DNA of 64,000 nucleotides from Cryptosporangium aurantiacum (GCF_900143005.1 NZ_FRCS01000002.1:434001-498000); one strand, 5' to 3'; numbered from the stretch's first letter, positions 54,741 to 61,148 are shown. A program made the numbers and translations. Notes: generated from the letters alone by a model not told the origin.

Positions 54741-55316
54741 TCAGTTCGGCTCGTGCAGCAGGAACCACCGGTGTCCGGACGGATCGACGACGACGCCTCC
54801 GCGGCCGTACGGCCCGTCGGCGACCGGCCGCTCCAGCGTCGCGCCCGCTGCGACGGCGCGCTCGGCTACGACGTCCACCTCGGGGCCCGTGGCGAACGAC
54901 ACGTGCAGCGTCACGCTGACACCGCCCAGGTTCGGCGGCGCGACCAGGCCCATCTCCGGGAACTCCTCGGCCAGGAACAGCCGGGTGGAGCCGATCTGCA
55001 GCGTCACGTGACCGATCTTGCCGTCCGGCATGATCGTCGGCTCGTCGATCACCTCGGCACCGAACGCCTCGGTGTAGAACGCGATCGCCCGCCGCCCGTC
55101 GGGCACCGAGAGGTACGGCGTGAACTGCTGGATCGTGATCGGTGGGGTCATCAGGGTCTCCTCGGCCTCTTCGAAGGCGTGATTCAGGATGTCGTCGACC
55201 GCGTCCGACGGCCGGCCCAGCGCCTCCTCCAAGCGGGCACGCAGCGCCGCGGCGAACTCCGGGCTCGGCGCCTCGCGCGGGCTCGCGTCGCGGAGGGCAT
55301 CCAGCGGATCAGTCAT
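54741..55316 (-). CDS. VOC-domain protein with a sigma-linked N-terminal segment
   Basis: This 191-residue protein has a charged helical head of about 55 residues (DPLDALRDASPREAPSPEFAAALRARLEEAL) and then a VOC domain (QFTPYLSVPDGRRAIAFYTEAFGAEVI, RGGVVVDPSGHRWFLLHEP). Such heads are seen on proteins encoded just after sigma factors and may dock them. Its ATG overlaps the sigma gene stop by eight bases (55309-55316). A regulatory or ligand-sensing role is inferred. Confidence 0.8.
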   Translation of the reverse strand: MTDPLDALRDASPREAPSPEFAAALRARLEEALGRPSDAVDDILNHAFEEAEETLMTPPITIQQFTPYLSVPDGRRAIAFYTEAFGAEVIDEPTIMPDGKIGHVTLQIGSTRLFLAEEFPEMGLVAPPNLGGVSVTLHVSFATGPEVDVVAERAVAAGATLERPVADGPYGRGGVVVDPSGHRWFLLHEPN

Positions 55317-55821
55317 CGCCGCTCCCCTCCTCGTACGCCGCCCGGAAAGCGGCTCTCGCCCGGACGATCAATGCCTCGGTCGCATGCCTGGTCCGGCCGA
55401 GTAGCCGGGCCACCTCCGGCACTGGGAGGTCGTCGACGTACCGAAGGGTGAGCGCAGTCCGGTGGTGCGGGCCGAGCCGCTGTAGGACGTCCCGCGCCCG
55501 CAGCACGTCCAGCCGGGCGTCCCACGGATCGTCCGGTCCGGGCAGCGGCTCGACCAGCTGCAGAGAGCGTCGTTCGCGTGCCTCGCGTCGCCAGTGGTCG
55601 ACCAGTTTGTTGCGGGCGACGGTCACCAGCCAAGCCGGCGTCGGGCTGGCGCCGCTCCGCACCGCGACGACCGCGGCGAGGAACGTCTCAGCGGTGAGGT
55701 CCTCGGCCAACGCCGTGCTCCCGCACCGCGTCCGCAGGTAACCGTAGACGTCGGGCAGCACGCGGTCGTACAGCGCGAGCAGCGCGTTGCTGCGGTCGGC
55801 GTACTCCGGTTCGCTGCTCAC
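55309..55821 (-). CDS. ECF-type RNA polymerase sigma factor
   Basis: This 170-residue protein has region 2 (NALLALYDRVLPDVYGYLRTRCGSTALAEDLTAETF) and region 4 (LGPHHRTALTLRYVDDLPVPEVARLLGRTRHATEALIVRARAAF). No anti-sigma gene with a zinc motif follows; instead the overlapping downstream gene encodes a VOC protein with an extra N-terminal helix segment. GTG 55821 overlaps the upstream DUF962-like gene by four bases. Confidence 0.85.
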   Translation of the reverse strand: MSSEPEYADRSNALLALYDRVLPDVYGYLRTRCGSTALAEDLTAETFLAAVVAVRSGASPTPAWLVTVARNKLVDHWRREARERRSLQLVEPLPGPDDPWDARLDVLRARDVLQRLGPHHRTALTLRYVDDLPVPEVARLLGRTRHATEALIVRARAAFRAAYEEGSGDD

Positions 55822-56219
55822 ACCCTTACATCGACCGGGGACCCGGAACTCCGACGGGCGTGTTCGGCATTCCAGCGATCGGCCAGCAGTTGAAGCTCGG
55901 CATCCCGGCCGGAGAGCATCATCGTCCACATCCGCGCATCAGCCCGGACGAACCAGAGCTGCTGGTCGAGGCTGAGCTCGCGCGGCGGCGTGAACACCGT
56001 GTTGTGCTCGACCAGCCGGTGGGTGGCGGCCGCCGCCGCGTACCGAATAGCCGGTAGCAGCGCGATCGAGACGAGCGATCGGCGCCTCCGCAGGGCGATC
56101 CCGGCGGCCAGCAGACCGGCGCCGAACCCGCCGAGGTGCCCCCAGCGGGTGATGGCGTCGGCGTGCCGCGCCACGTAGTACGGCCAGAACTGTTCGAAGG
56201 TGTCGAAACGGGGGGCCAT
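55818..56219 (-). CDS. DUF962/Mpo1-like membrane protein
   Basis: This 133-residue protein starts FDTFEQFWPYYVARHADAITRWGHLGG, the pattern of DUF962/Mpo1 proteins (F-x-x-F-W-P-x-Y-x-x-x-H), followed by a membrane segment and RLVEHN. Yeast Mpo1 is an Fe(II)-dependent dioxygenase of 2-hydroxy fatty acids; the His residues needed (H19, H28, H67-like) seem partly kept. It is the first gene of a coupled three-gene operon with a sigma factor and a VOC protein. Confidence 0.7.
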   Translation of the reverse strand: MAPRFDTFEQFWPYYVARHADAITRWGHLGGFGAGLLAAGIALRRRRSLVSIALLPAIRYAAAAATHRLVEHNTVFTPPRELSLDQQLWFVRADARMWTMMLSGRDAELQLLADRWNAEHARRSSGSPVDVRV

Positions 56220-56305
56220 GGCGGCCGAGCGTAATCCTCGCGGCGGGATGAGTCCGGCCGGTTGCGGCGTTTCACGTGCATCGTGAGTGGGCCCACGGAA
56301 GGGTT

Positions 56306-56779
56306 ATGGGCGACCGTTATGGATCGTTTGGGGATTTCATGCCGCTGACTGGTGAGTACGAGCCGAGCACGTCCGACTGGGCTCGCAAGCAGGCCGAGAC
56401 GTTCGAGGCCTCCAACGGAGCTGAAGCGAACGAGCTTCGCGGGGTGCCGATCATCCTGGTCACCTCGGTCGGGGCCAAGTCCGGGAAACTCCGGAAGACG
56501 CCGCTGATGCGGGTGGAGCACGAGGGTCAGTACGCCGTCGTCGCCTCGAAGGGCGGCGCGCCGGAACACCCGGTCTGGTACTACAACCTGGTCAAGAACC
56601 CGCACGTCGAGCTGCAGGACGGCGCCGTGCGGAAGGACTACGAGGCGCGCGAGGCCACCGGCGAGGAGCGGGCGGTCTGGTGGGAGCGGTCGGTCGCGGT
56701 CTGGCCCGACTACGCCGAGTACCAGAAGAAGACCGACCGGCAGATCCCGGTCTTCGTCCTCACCCCGATCGACGCGTAG
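56306..56779 (+). CDS. Deazaflavin (F420)-dependent nitroreductase family protein
   Basis: This 157-residue split-barrel protein matches the Ddn family: [25 protein letters not shown] (F420 phosphate loop), [24 protein letters not shown] and [20 protein letters not shown]. It should use reduced F420 to reduce quinones or nitro compounds at the membrane. ATG 56306 follows GGAAGGGTT; an internal ATG at 56339 is possible. Confidence 0.9.
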   Translation: MGDRYGSFGDFMPLTGEYEPSTSDWARKQAETFEASNGAEANELRGVPIILVTSVGAKSGKLRKTPLMRVEHEGQYAVVASKGGAPEHPVWYYNLVKNPHVELQDGAVRKDYEAREATGEERAVWWERSVAVWPDYAEYQKKTDRQIPVFVLTPIDA

Positions 56780-56819
56780 TTTCCTCCGGGCGCGGGCCTC
56801 TCGTCCGCGCCCGGAGCGG

Positions 56820-57428
56820 TCAACGCAGGAACCCGAAGGCCTGGTCAGCGGCGGCCACCGCGTCCGGGTAGAGCTCGTCGGCCGACCTGCCCGCCATGAG
56901 CTGCCGCCAGTTCTCCCGCGCGAGCACCCGCCGGACGGCGAGGATCTGCGCCGCACGCACCGCGGCGACGAGAGGGCTTTCCGTATCCTCCAAGGCGGTC
57001 GCCAGCGCGGCCTCGTCCGCCTCGGCGAACGCCGCCACGCGCGCCACCAGCGCCGGCGTCTCGAACACCAGCCGGTGGTAAGCCAGCACCTCGGGAACGT
57101 CGTTCAGCCCGGTCACCGGGTCGCGCCGCGCCAGCCCGTCGAGAAAATGCCGGTGCAGCGCCTCGACCGGCCCGACGCCCTCCGCCCGCTCCCGGACCAC
57201 CCGCGCGGACTCGCCCTGGTGGTCGCCGATCCGGTGCAGCACCAGATCTTCCTTGGACGGGAAGTACCGGAACAGCGTCGGCTTCGACACTTCGGCGGCC
57301 TCGGCGACGTCAGCCACCGACACCGCGTCGAACCCCCGCGCCAGGAACAGCCGGATCGCCGTCGCGGAGATCGTGTCGTGCGTGCGCTGCCGCTTGCGCT
57401 CCCGGAGCCCGCCCATGACGTAAAACAT
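56820..57428 (-). CDS. TetR family transcriptional regulator
   Basis: This 202-residue regulator has an N-terminal HTH (HDTISATAIRLFLARGFDAVSVADVAEAAEVSKPTLFRYFPSKEDL) and a helical ligand domain. It diverges from the HelD gene, with only 37 bases between their starts, so it probably represses both. Two starts are possible (57428 or 57416). The inter-start DNA contains repeated GTTAC units that may be its operator. The ligand is unknown. Confidence 0.88.
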   Translation of the reverse strand: MFYVMGGLRERKRQRTHDTISATAIRLFLARGFDAVSVADVAEAAEVSKPTLFRYFPSKEDLVLHRIGDHQGESARVVRERAEGVGPVEALHRHFLDGLARRDPVTGLNDVPEVLAYHRLVFETPALVARVAAFAEADEAALATALEDTESPLVAAVRAAQILAVRRVLARENWRQLMAGRSADELYPDAVAAADQAFGFLR

Positions 57429-57453
57429 ATCAGGGTTAAATTCGTTACTCGGT

Positions 57454-57459
57454 TACAGT
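57454..57459 (+). promoter_or_regulatory. Possible -10 element of a leaderless helD promoter
   Basis: TACAGT ends six bases before the GTG at 57466. That is the distance expected for a leaderless transcript, and no Shine-Dalgarno sequence is present. The -35 element is not clear. Confidence 0.35.
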
Positions 57460-57465
57460 ATCGGG

Positions 57466-59406
57466 GTGGATACCGAACTGGCCGAGGAACAGGAGTACCT
57501 CCGCGCGGCCCGCAAGACCCTGACCCAGATGCTCGACCACGCCCGGCACCGCGTAGCTACCGGCGAAACCATCGCCGGGGACGGCTACACCGCCGAAGTA
57601 CTCGGCCGCCTGCTGCGCAGCCGCGCCAAAGAACTAGCCGAAGAACCCGACGGGCCACTGTTCTTCGGACGCCTACGCTTCGGCCCCGACGCCGGCGACC
57701 ACGCCGACCAGCAGTACTACCTCGGACGCCGCCGCATCGGCCTCGGCGCCGAGATGCCACTGGTCATCGACTGGCGAGCCCCGGTATCCAGCCGCTTCTA
57801 CCGCGCCACCGCAACCGACCCCATGGGCGTCCAGGTACGCCGCCGCTACGGCTGGAGCACCAGCCCAGCCGAACTGACCGGCTACGAAGACGAACACATC
57901 ACCAGCGGACTCCCCAGCCGATACCTCACCGAAGAAATCGAACGACCCCGCGTCGGACCCATGCGCGACATCGTCGCCACGATCCAAGCCGACCAAGACC
58001 AACTGGTCCGCGCCGACCTCACCACCTCGACCTGCGTCCAAGGCGGCCCCGGCACCGGCAAGACCGCGGTCGGACTGCACCGCGTGGCCTACCTGCTCTA
58101 CGCGTACCGCGAGCGGCTGCGCCGCGACAGCGTGCTGGTCCTCGGCCCCAACCCCGCGTTCCTCCGGTACATCTCGGCAGTGCTTCCGACACTCGGCGAG
58201 GTCGAGGTGGAGCAGGGCACGCTCGACGACCTGCTCGACTCGGTGCCGGTGCGAGCGACCGATGCCGCTGCCGCAGCCGCCGTGAAGCACGACGTGCGTA
58301 TGGCCAAGGTGCTGCGGCGGGCGCTCTACGGCCGCATTCGCCCGCCCGCCGAGCCGATCACGATCGCGGACGGCTCGTACCGCTGGCGAGTACCGGAGGA
58401 GTACCTGGCCCGGCTGGTGGTCAGCGTCCGCCGCGAGGCCCCGACCTACGGCCTGGGCCGGGAACGGCTGCGGGCCCGCGTCGTCGGGCTGGTGCAGCGG
58501 CAGGCTGAACGGCGGGTCGGTGCGCTCAGCGCTGCGTGGACGCAGCGGATCGGCCGCAGCAAACCGGTGAAAGACCTGCTAGAGCATTGCTGGCCGCGGG
58601 TGCGGCCGGTCGACCTGGTGGCCGAACTACTCACTGATTCGGACGCCATGAGCGCGGCCGCCGACGGGATCCTGACCCCGGCGGAACAGAACGCGATCGG
58701 GCGCCGGGTCAAGAACCGGTGGACCCTCGCCGATGCGCTGCTCGTCGACGAGGTGGCCGGGCTGATCGACCACCCACCGGGTTACACCCACATCGTCGTG
58801 GACGAGGCGCAGGACCTCTCCCCGATGCAGTGCCGCGCGATAGCCCGCCGCTGCCGGTACGGGTCGCTGACTGTGCTCGGCGACGTCGCTCAGGGCACCA
58901 CTCCCTGGGCCGCCGGCTCGTGGCCGGAGCAGCTCGGCCACCTGGGTCAGCCGGATGCGTCGGTCACGCCGCTGACGACCGGCTTCCGCGTCCCCGCGGC
59001 CGTCCTCGAACTGGCCGACCGGCTCCTCGACGTGGACGTACCCCGAACCCGGTCGTACCGGACCGACGGCTGGGTGAATTGTCGCCACACCGACGACTTG
59101 ATCGCCGGTGTCGTCTCGGCCGTGCGGGACGCGCTGCGCTACGAAGGTTCGATCGGCGTGATCACGGCCGACGCGGCGGCCGAGCGCGTGTCCGCAGCGC
59201 TGACGTCCGTCGGGGATCCCCGGGTCAACACCATCCCGGCGAGCCTGGCGAAGGGGCTGGAGTACGACCACGTCGTCGCGGTCGAGCCCGCGGACATCGT
59301 CGACGCCGAACCGCGCGGGACGAACCGGCTCTACGTCGTGCTCACCCGCGCGGTGTCCCGGCTGGACGTGGTGCACTCTCGGCCGCTGCCCGCAGCGCTG
59401 GGCTGA
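57466..59406 (+). CDS. helD: HelD-type RNA polymerase-recycling ATPase
   Basis: This 646-residue superfamily 1 helicase-like protein has an N-terminal coiled arm (DTELAEEQEYLRAARKTLTQMLDHARHR), RFGPDAGDHADQQYYLGRRRIGLGAEMPLVIDWRAP (HelD hallmark), Walker A VQGGPGTGKTAVGLHR near 191-206, DEAQDLSPMQCRAIARR, and VLTRAVSRLDVVHS. HelD releases stalled RNA polymerase from DNA; some actinobacterial versions (HelR) also eject rifamycin. It is shorter than many homologues. A TetR repressor diverges from it. Gene ends 44 bases before the tRNA array. Confidence 0.88.
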   Translation: MDTELAEEQEYLRAARKTLTQMLDHARHRVATGETIAGDGYTAEVLGRLLRSRAKELAEEPDGPLFFGRLRFGPDAGDHADQQYYLGRRRIGLGAEMPLVIDWRAPVSSRFYRATATDPMGVQVRRRYGWSTSPAELTGYEDEHITSGLPSRYLTEEIERPRVGPMRDIVATIQADQDQLVRADLTTSTCVQGGPGTGKTAVGLHRVAYLLYAYRERLRRDSVLVLGPNPAFLRYISAVLPTLGEVEVEQGTLDDLLDSVPVRATDAAAAAAVKHDVRMAKVLRRALYGRIRPPAEPITIADGSYRWRVPEEYLARLVVSVRREAPTYGLGRERLRARVVGLVQRQAERRVGALSAAWTQRIGRSKPVKDLLEHCWPRVRPVDLVAELLTDSDAMSAAADGILTPAEQNAIGRRVKNRWTLADALLVDEVAGLIDHPPGYTHIVVDEAQDLSPMQCRAIARRCRYGSLTVLGDVAQGTTPWAAGSWPEQLGHLGQPDASVTPLTTGFRVPAAVLELADRLLDVDVPRTRSYRTDGWVNCRHTDDLIAGVVSAVRDALRYEGSIGVITADAAAERVSAALTSVGDPRVNTIPASLAKGLEYDHVVAVEPADIVDAEPRGTNRLYVVLTRAVSRLDVVHSRPLPAALG

Positions 59407-59426
59407 CCCACGGCCGGTGAGTTGAT

Positions 59427-59443
59427 ACTGCACAGTGGATGGC
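59427..59443. repeat. Left arm of the inverted repeat around the tRNA array
   Basis: ACTGCACAGTGGATGGC here is exactly complementary to the 17 bases at 60975-60991. In a minus-strand transcript the arms would pair and enclose sixteen tRNAs. Confidence 0.75.
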
Positions 59444-59449
59444 GAACGG

Positions 59450-59534
59450 AGCCCGAAGTCGGATTCGAACCGACGGCGTCGACGAGCGACGGCTGCTTTG
59501 CAGGCAGCTCCCTTGACCACTCGGGCATTCGGGC
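59450..59534 (-). tRNA. tRNA with Cys anticodon (GCA) and long variable arm
   Basis: Acceptor GCCCGAA/TTCGGGC, Ser/Leu-like D arm CCC-GGG, anticodon stem GCTGC/GCAGC with loop CTGCAAA (GCA), T stem GTCGG/CCGAC. The variable region is 17 bases and folds as CGTCG-CTCGT-CGACG, a class II arm that bacterial tRNA-Cys normally lacks. U73 is the CysRS identity base. CCG, not CCA, follows. Last gene of the array. Confidence 0.8.
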
Positions 59535-59539
59535 TGGCG

Positions 59540-59613
59540 CACCCCCGGGCGGAATCGAACCGCCGACCCCCAGCTTCGGAAGCTGGTGCTCTTGTCCGCT
59601 GAGCTACGAGGGC
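59540..59613 (-). tRNA. tRNA-Arg(CCG)
   Basis: Acceptor GCCCTCG/CGGGGGT (one G-T pair), D arm GCTC/GAGC, anticodon stem CCAGC/GCTGG with loop TTCCGAA, T stem GGCGG/CCGCC, G73, no CCA. Confidence 0.9.
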
Positions 59614-59649
59614 GATGGCACGGGCGATCTCCATCTACCTGCACCCGCT

Positions 59650-59724
59650 TGGGGTGACCGGCCGGGATCGAACCGGCATCTCCAGGGTCACGACCTGGCG
59701 CTCTCCCATTGAGCTACGGCCAAC
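59650..59724 (-). tRNA. tRNA-His(GTG), aberrant
   Basis: G-1 opposite C73 and encoded CCA mark a tRNA-His; anticodon stem CCAGG/CCTGG. Two oddities: base pair 1-72 is T/C (mismatch) and the loop is TCGTGAC, with C at position 33 instead of the near-universal U. Confidence 0.8.
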
Positions 59725-59725
59725 G

Positions 59726-59799
59726 TGCCCGCGGACGGTCTCGAACCGCCGAACCTCCGCCGTGTGAAGGCGGCGCTCTCCCAGCTGAGCTACACGGGC
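59726..59799 (-). tRNA. tRNA-Val(CAC)
   Basis: Acceptor GCCCGTG/CGCGGGC, anticodon stem CCGCC/GGCGG with loop TTCACAC, T stem GGCGG/CCGTC, A73, no CCA. Confidence 0.9.
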
Positions 59800-59826
59800 A
59801 GCACGGACGCCGTCGTCCGCGTCACG

Positions 59827-59899
59827 CTCTCCCGCCTGGACTCGAACCAGGTGCCTTGCGGTTAACAGTCGCCTGCTCAGCCTGTTGAGCTTCGGGAGA
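59827..59899 (-). tRNA. tRNA-Asn(GTT), weakened anticodon stem
   Basis: Acceptor TCTCCCG/CGGGAGA is perfect; loop CTGTTAA gives GTT; G73. Only three of five anticodon-stem pairs form (GGCGA against CCGCA), so function may be reduced. Confidence 0.8.
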
Positions 59900-59900
59900 A

Positions 59901-59975
59901 TGGCAGCGCGTGCGGGACTCGAACCCGCTTCGTCCGGGTGAAAACCGGACAGCCTAACCCATAGCCGAACGCGCC
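59901..59975 (-). tRNA. tRNA-Glu(TTC)
   Basis: Acceptor GGCGCGT/ACGCGCT, anticodon stem TCCGG/CCGGA with loop TTTTCAC, T stem GCGGG/CCCGC, G73, and an encoded CCA (59901-59903). Confidence 0.88.
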
Positions 59976-59989
59976 ATTGTGGTGTTGCG

Positions 59990-60062
59990 TGCCCCGACCA
60001 GGCCTTGAACCTGGGACCCCCACCGTGTCGAGGTGGTGCTCTACCGACTGAGCTACCGGGAC
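59990..60062 (-). tRNA. tRNA-Val(GAC) with C33
   Basis: Acceptor GTCCCGG/TCGGGGC, D arm GCTC/GAGC, anticodon stem CCACC/GGTGG with loop TCGACAC, T stem CCAGG/CCTGG, A73. Position 33 is C instead of U, as in the array's tRNA-His. Confidence 0.83.
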
Positions 60063-60063
60063 G

Positions 60064-60140
60064 TGGACGCGGAGACCGGACTCGAACCGGCGATCTGCGA
60101 GCTTATGAGGCTGCCGGGGACGCCGCTCCCCTACTCCGCG
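60064..60140 (-). tRNA. tRNA-Met-like (CAT), atypical
   Basis: Acceptor CGCGGAG/CTCCGCG, D stem GGGG/CCCC, loop CTCATAA. The initiator's three G-C pairs are absent, two outer anticodon-stem pairs mismatch, and the discriminator is U73 with encoded CCA. It may be an elongator Met or Ile2-type tRNA. Confidence 0.75.
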
Positions 60141-60151
60141 ACGGTGCTACG

Positions 60152-60224
60152 TACGCCGCCCGGGAGTCGAACCCGGGACCCACTGATTAAGAGTCAGCTG
60201 CTCTGGCCTCTGAGCTAGCGGCGC
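60152..60224 (-). tRNA. tRNA-Lys(CTT)
   Basis: Acceptor GCGCCGC/GCGGCGT, anticodon stem GCTGA/TCAGT with loop CTCTTAA, T stem CCGGG/CCCGG, A73, no CCA. It shares acceptor stem and flank with the following Lys gene, so the two arose by duplication. Confidence 0.92.
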
Positions 60225-60244
60225 TTCAAGGTGGCGATGCTGCG

Positions 60245-60317
60245 TACGCCGCCGGGGGCTCGAACCCCGGACATACCGATTAAAAGTCGGCAGCTCTACC
60301 AACTGAGCTAGCGGCGC
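60245..60317 (-). tRNA. tRNA-Lys(TTT)
   Basis: Acceptor GCGCCGC/GCGGCGT, anticodon stem GCCGA/TCGGT with loop CTTTTAA, T stem CGGGG/CCCCG, A73, no CCA. Confidence 0.93.
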
Positions 60318-60318
60318 A

Positions 60319-60405
60319 TGGAGGAAGGCAGAGGAGTCGAACCCCCGGGGTTGCCCCCGCCTCCGGCTTTCGAGGCCGGCTGCCCACCGCTGGACGGTGC
60401 CTTCC
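60319..60405 (-). tRNA. tRNA-Ser(CGA) with U73
   Basis: Class II: acceptor GGAAGGC/GCCTTCC, anticodon stem CCGGC/GCCGG with loop CTCGAAA, long variable arm with GGGG/CCCC. Discriminator is U73 with encoded CCA; bacterial tRNA-Ser normally has G73. Confidence 0.85.
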
Positions 60406-60435
60406 ATGGTCGGGGTTGGAGCTATGGCGACGTCG

Positions 60436-60509
60436 AGCCGGTGACAGGAATCGAACCCGCGTCCGGCGCCTTACAAGGGCGCTGCTCGGCCAACGTGAGC
60501 TACACCGGC
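60436..60509 (-). tRNA. tRNA-Thr(TGT), second copy
   Basis: Acceptor GCCGGTG/CACCGGC, D arm GCTC/GAGC, anticodon stem GCGCC/GGCGC with loop CTTGTAA, U73. It has the same anticodon as the lone tRNA-Thr at 18293 but a different body. Confidence 0.9.
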
Positions 60510-60541
60510 ACGGTGGTGGTGCGTGCCCCGGCGGGGCGACG

Positions 60542-60615
60542 AGCGGCTGGCCGGCTTCGAACCGGCGACCTTCTCCTTGGCAAGGAGACGCTCTGACCTA
60601 CTGAGCTACAACCGC
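60542..60615 (-). tRNA. tRNA-Gly(GCC)
   Basis: Acceptor GCGGTTG/CAGCCGC, anticodon stem TCTCC/GGAGA with loop TTGCCAA, T stem GCCGG/CCGGC, U73. Confidence 0.92.
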
Positions 60616-60637
60616 GATGGGTACTGCTGCGACGGCG

Positions 60638-60711
60638 TGCCCTGGGCGGGAGTCGAACCCGCACTGGACCCGGTTTGAGCGGGCTGCCTCTGCCGGTTGG
60701 GCCACCAGGGC
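60638..60711 (-). tRNA. tRNA with Leu anticodon (CAA) but short variable loop
   Basis: Acceptor GCCCTGG/CCAGGGC, anticodon stem GCCCG/CGGGT with loop CTCAAAC, T stem GCGGG/CCCGC, A73. Only five bases (CCAGT) separate anticodon and T stems, a class I variable loop, whereas bacterial tRNA-Leu is class II. Confidence 0.8.
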
Positions 60712-60720
60712 GCGAAGGTG

Positions 60721-60793
60721 CTCCGGGGGTAGGACTCGAACCCACGTAGACCGCGTCCAAAGCGCGGCTGCCCAGCCGTCAGAGCACCCCGGA
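60721..60793 (-). tRNA. tRNA-Gln(TTG)
   Basis: Acceptor TCCGGGG/CCCCGGA, anticodon stem CCGCG/CGCGG with loop CTTTGGA, T stem GTGGG/CCTAC, G73. The D stem (GCTC/GGGC) is offset by one base relative to normal. Confidence 0.85.
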
Positions 60794-60828
60794 TCGGCTC
60801 CGCTGAGCTGCGGAGACCACTTGCCACG

Positions 60829-60900
60829 TCTGGAGCCCCGGAGTTGAACCGGGTTTCTCGCACTTCCAAGGTGCGCGGGTTTCCGTCTCCCTCGCTCCAG
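60829..60900 (-). tRNA. tRNA-Pro(TGG)
   Basis: Acceptor CTGGAGC/GCTCCAG, D stem GGG/CCC, anticodon stem CGCAC/GTGCG with loop CTTGGAA, T stem CCCGG/CCGGG, A73. Position 8 is G rather than U. Confidence 0.87.
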
Positions 60901-60974
60901 ATTCGCCGGGCGCCCTCCCCCGCGGGGACGGGGACGCCCGGCACCGCGCCGACACGGGTCGGCGCCGTGTACGT

Positions 60975-61000
60975 GCCATCCACTGTGCAGTTCTCAAGGA
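60975..61000 (-). promoter_or_regulatory. rRNA-leader-like boxA and right arm of the array inverted repeat
   Basis: On the minus strand TCCTTGAGAACT (60989-61000) resembles the boxA antitermination element of actinobacterial rRNA leaders and spacers. It runs into ACTGCACAGTGGATGGC (60975-60991), the exact complement of 59427-59443. This element lies between tRNA-Trp and tRNA-Pro. Confidence 0.6.
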
Positions 61001-61030
61001 TCAGGTCCGCCGGTAAGCCGGGGTGGTGCG

Positions 61031-61104
61031 CATGGGCGGCAGGAATCGAACCCGCAACATCCGGCTTTGGAGGCCGGCGCTCTACCAATTTGAGCTACAC
61101 CCAT
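61031..61104 (-). tRNA. tRNA-Trp(CCA)
   Basis: Acceptor ATGGGTG/CGCCCAT, D arm GCTC/GAGC, anticodon stem CCGGC/GCCGG with loop CTCCAAA, T stem GCGGG/CCTGC, G73. First tRNA of the array; it lies outside the inverted repeat. Confidence 0.92.
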
Positions 61105-61111
61105 AGATGGG

Positions 61112-61143
61112 AAACAATTTCCGGGCAGCACGAATAAACAATT
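61112..61143. repeat. Direct repeat upstream of tRNA-Trp
   Basis: AAACAATT occurs at 61112-61119 and 61136-61143, 24 bases apart, in the AT-rich strip between the terminator and tRNA-Trp. This strip could hold a promoter for the array. Confidence 0.4.
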
Positions 61144-61148
61144 GGCGA

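Noticed and set aside
57429-57465. A rifamycin-associated element upstream of helD
   Set aside because: The known inverted-repeat motif is not present; the gap is AT-rich with GTTAC repeats only.
59427-61104. An rRNA operon, suggested by the boxA-like motif and flanking stem
   Set aside because: No 16S, 23S or 5S sequence is present; the signals surround tRNAs only.
59450-61104. A CRISPR-like array, suggested by regularly spaced hairpin-forming units
   Set aside because: Units are tRNA cloverleafs with differing anticodons, not identical repeats with unique spacers.
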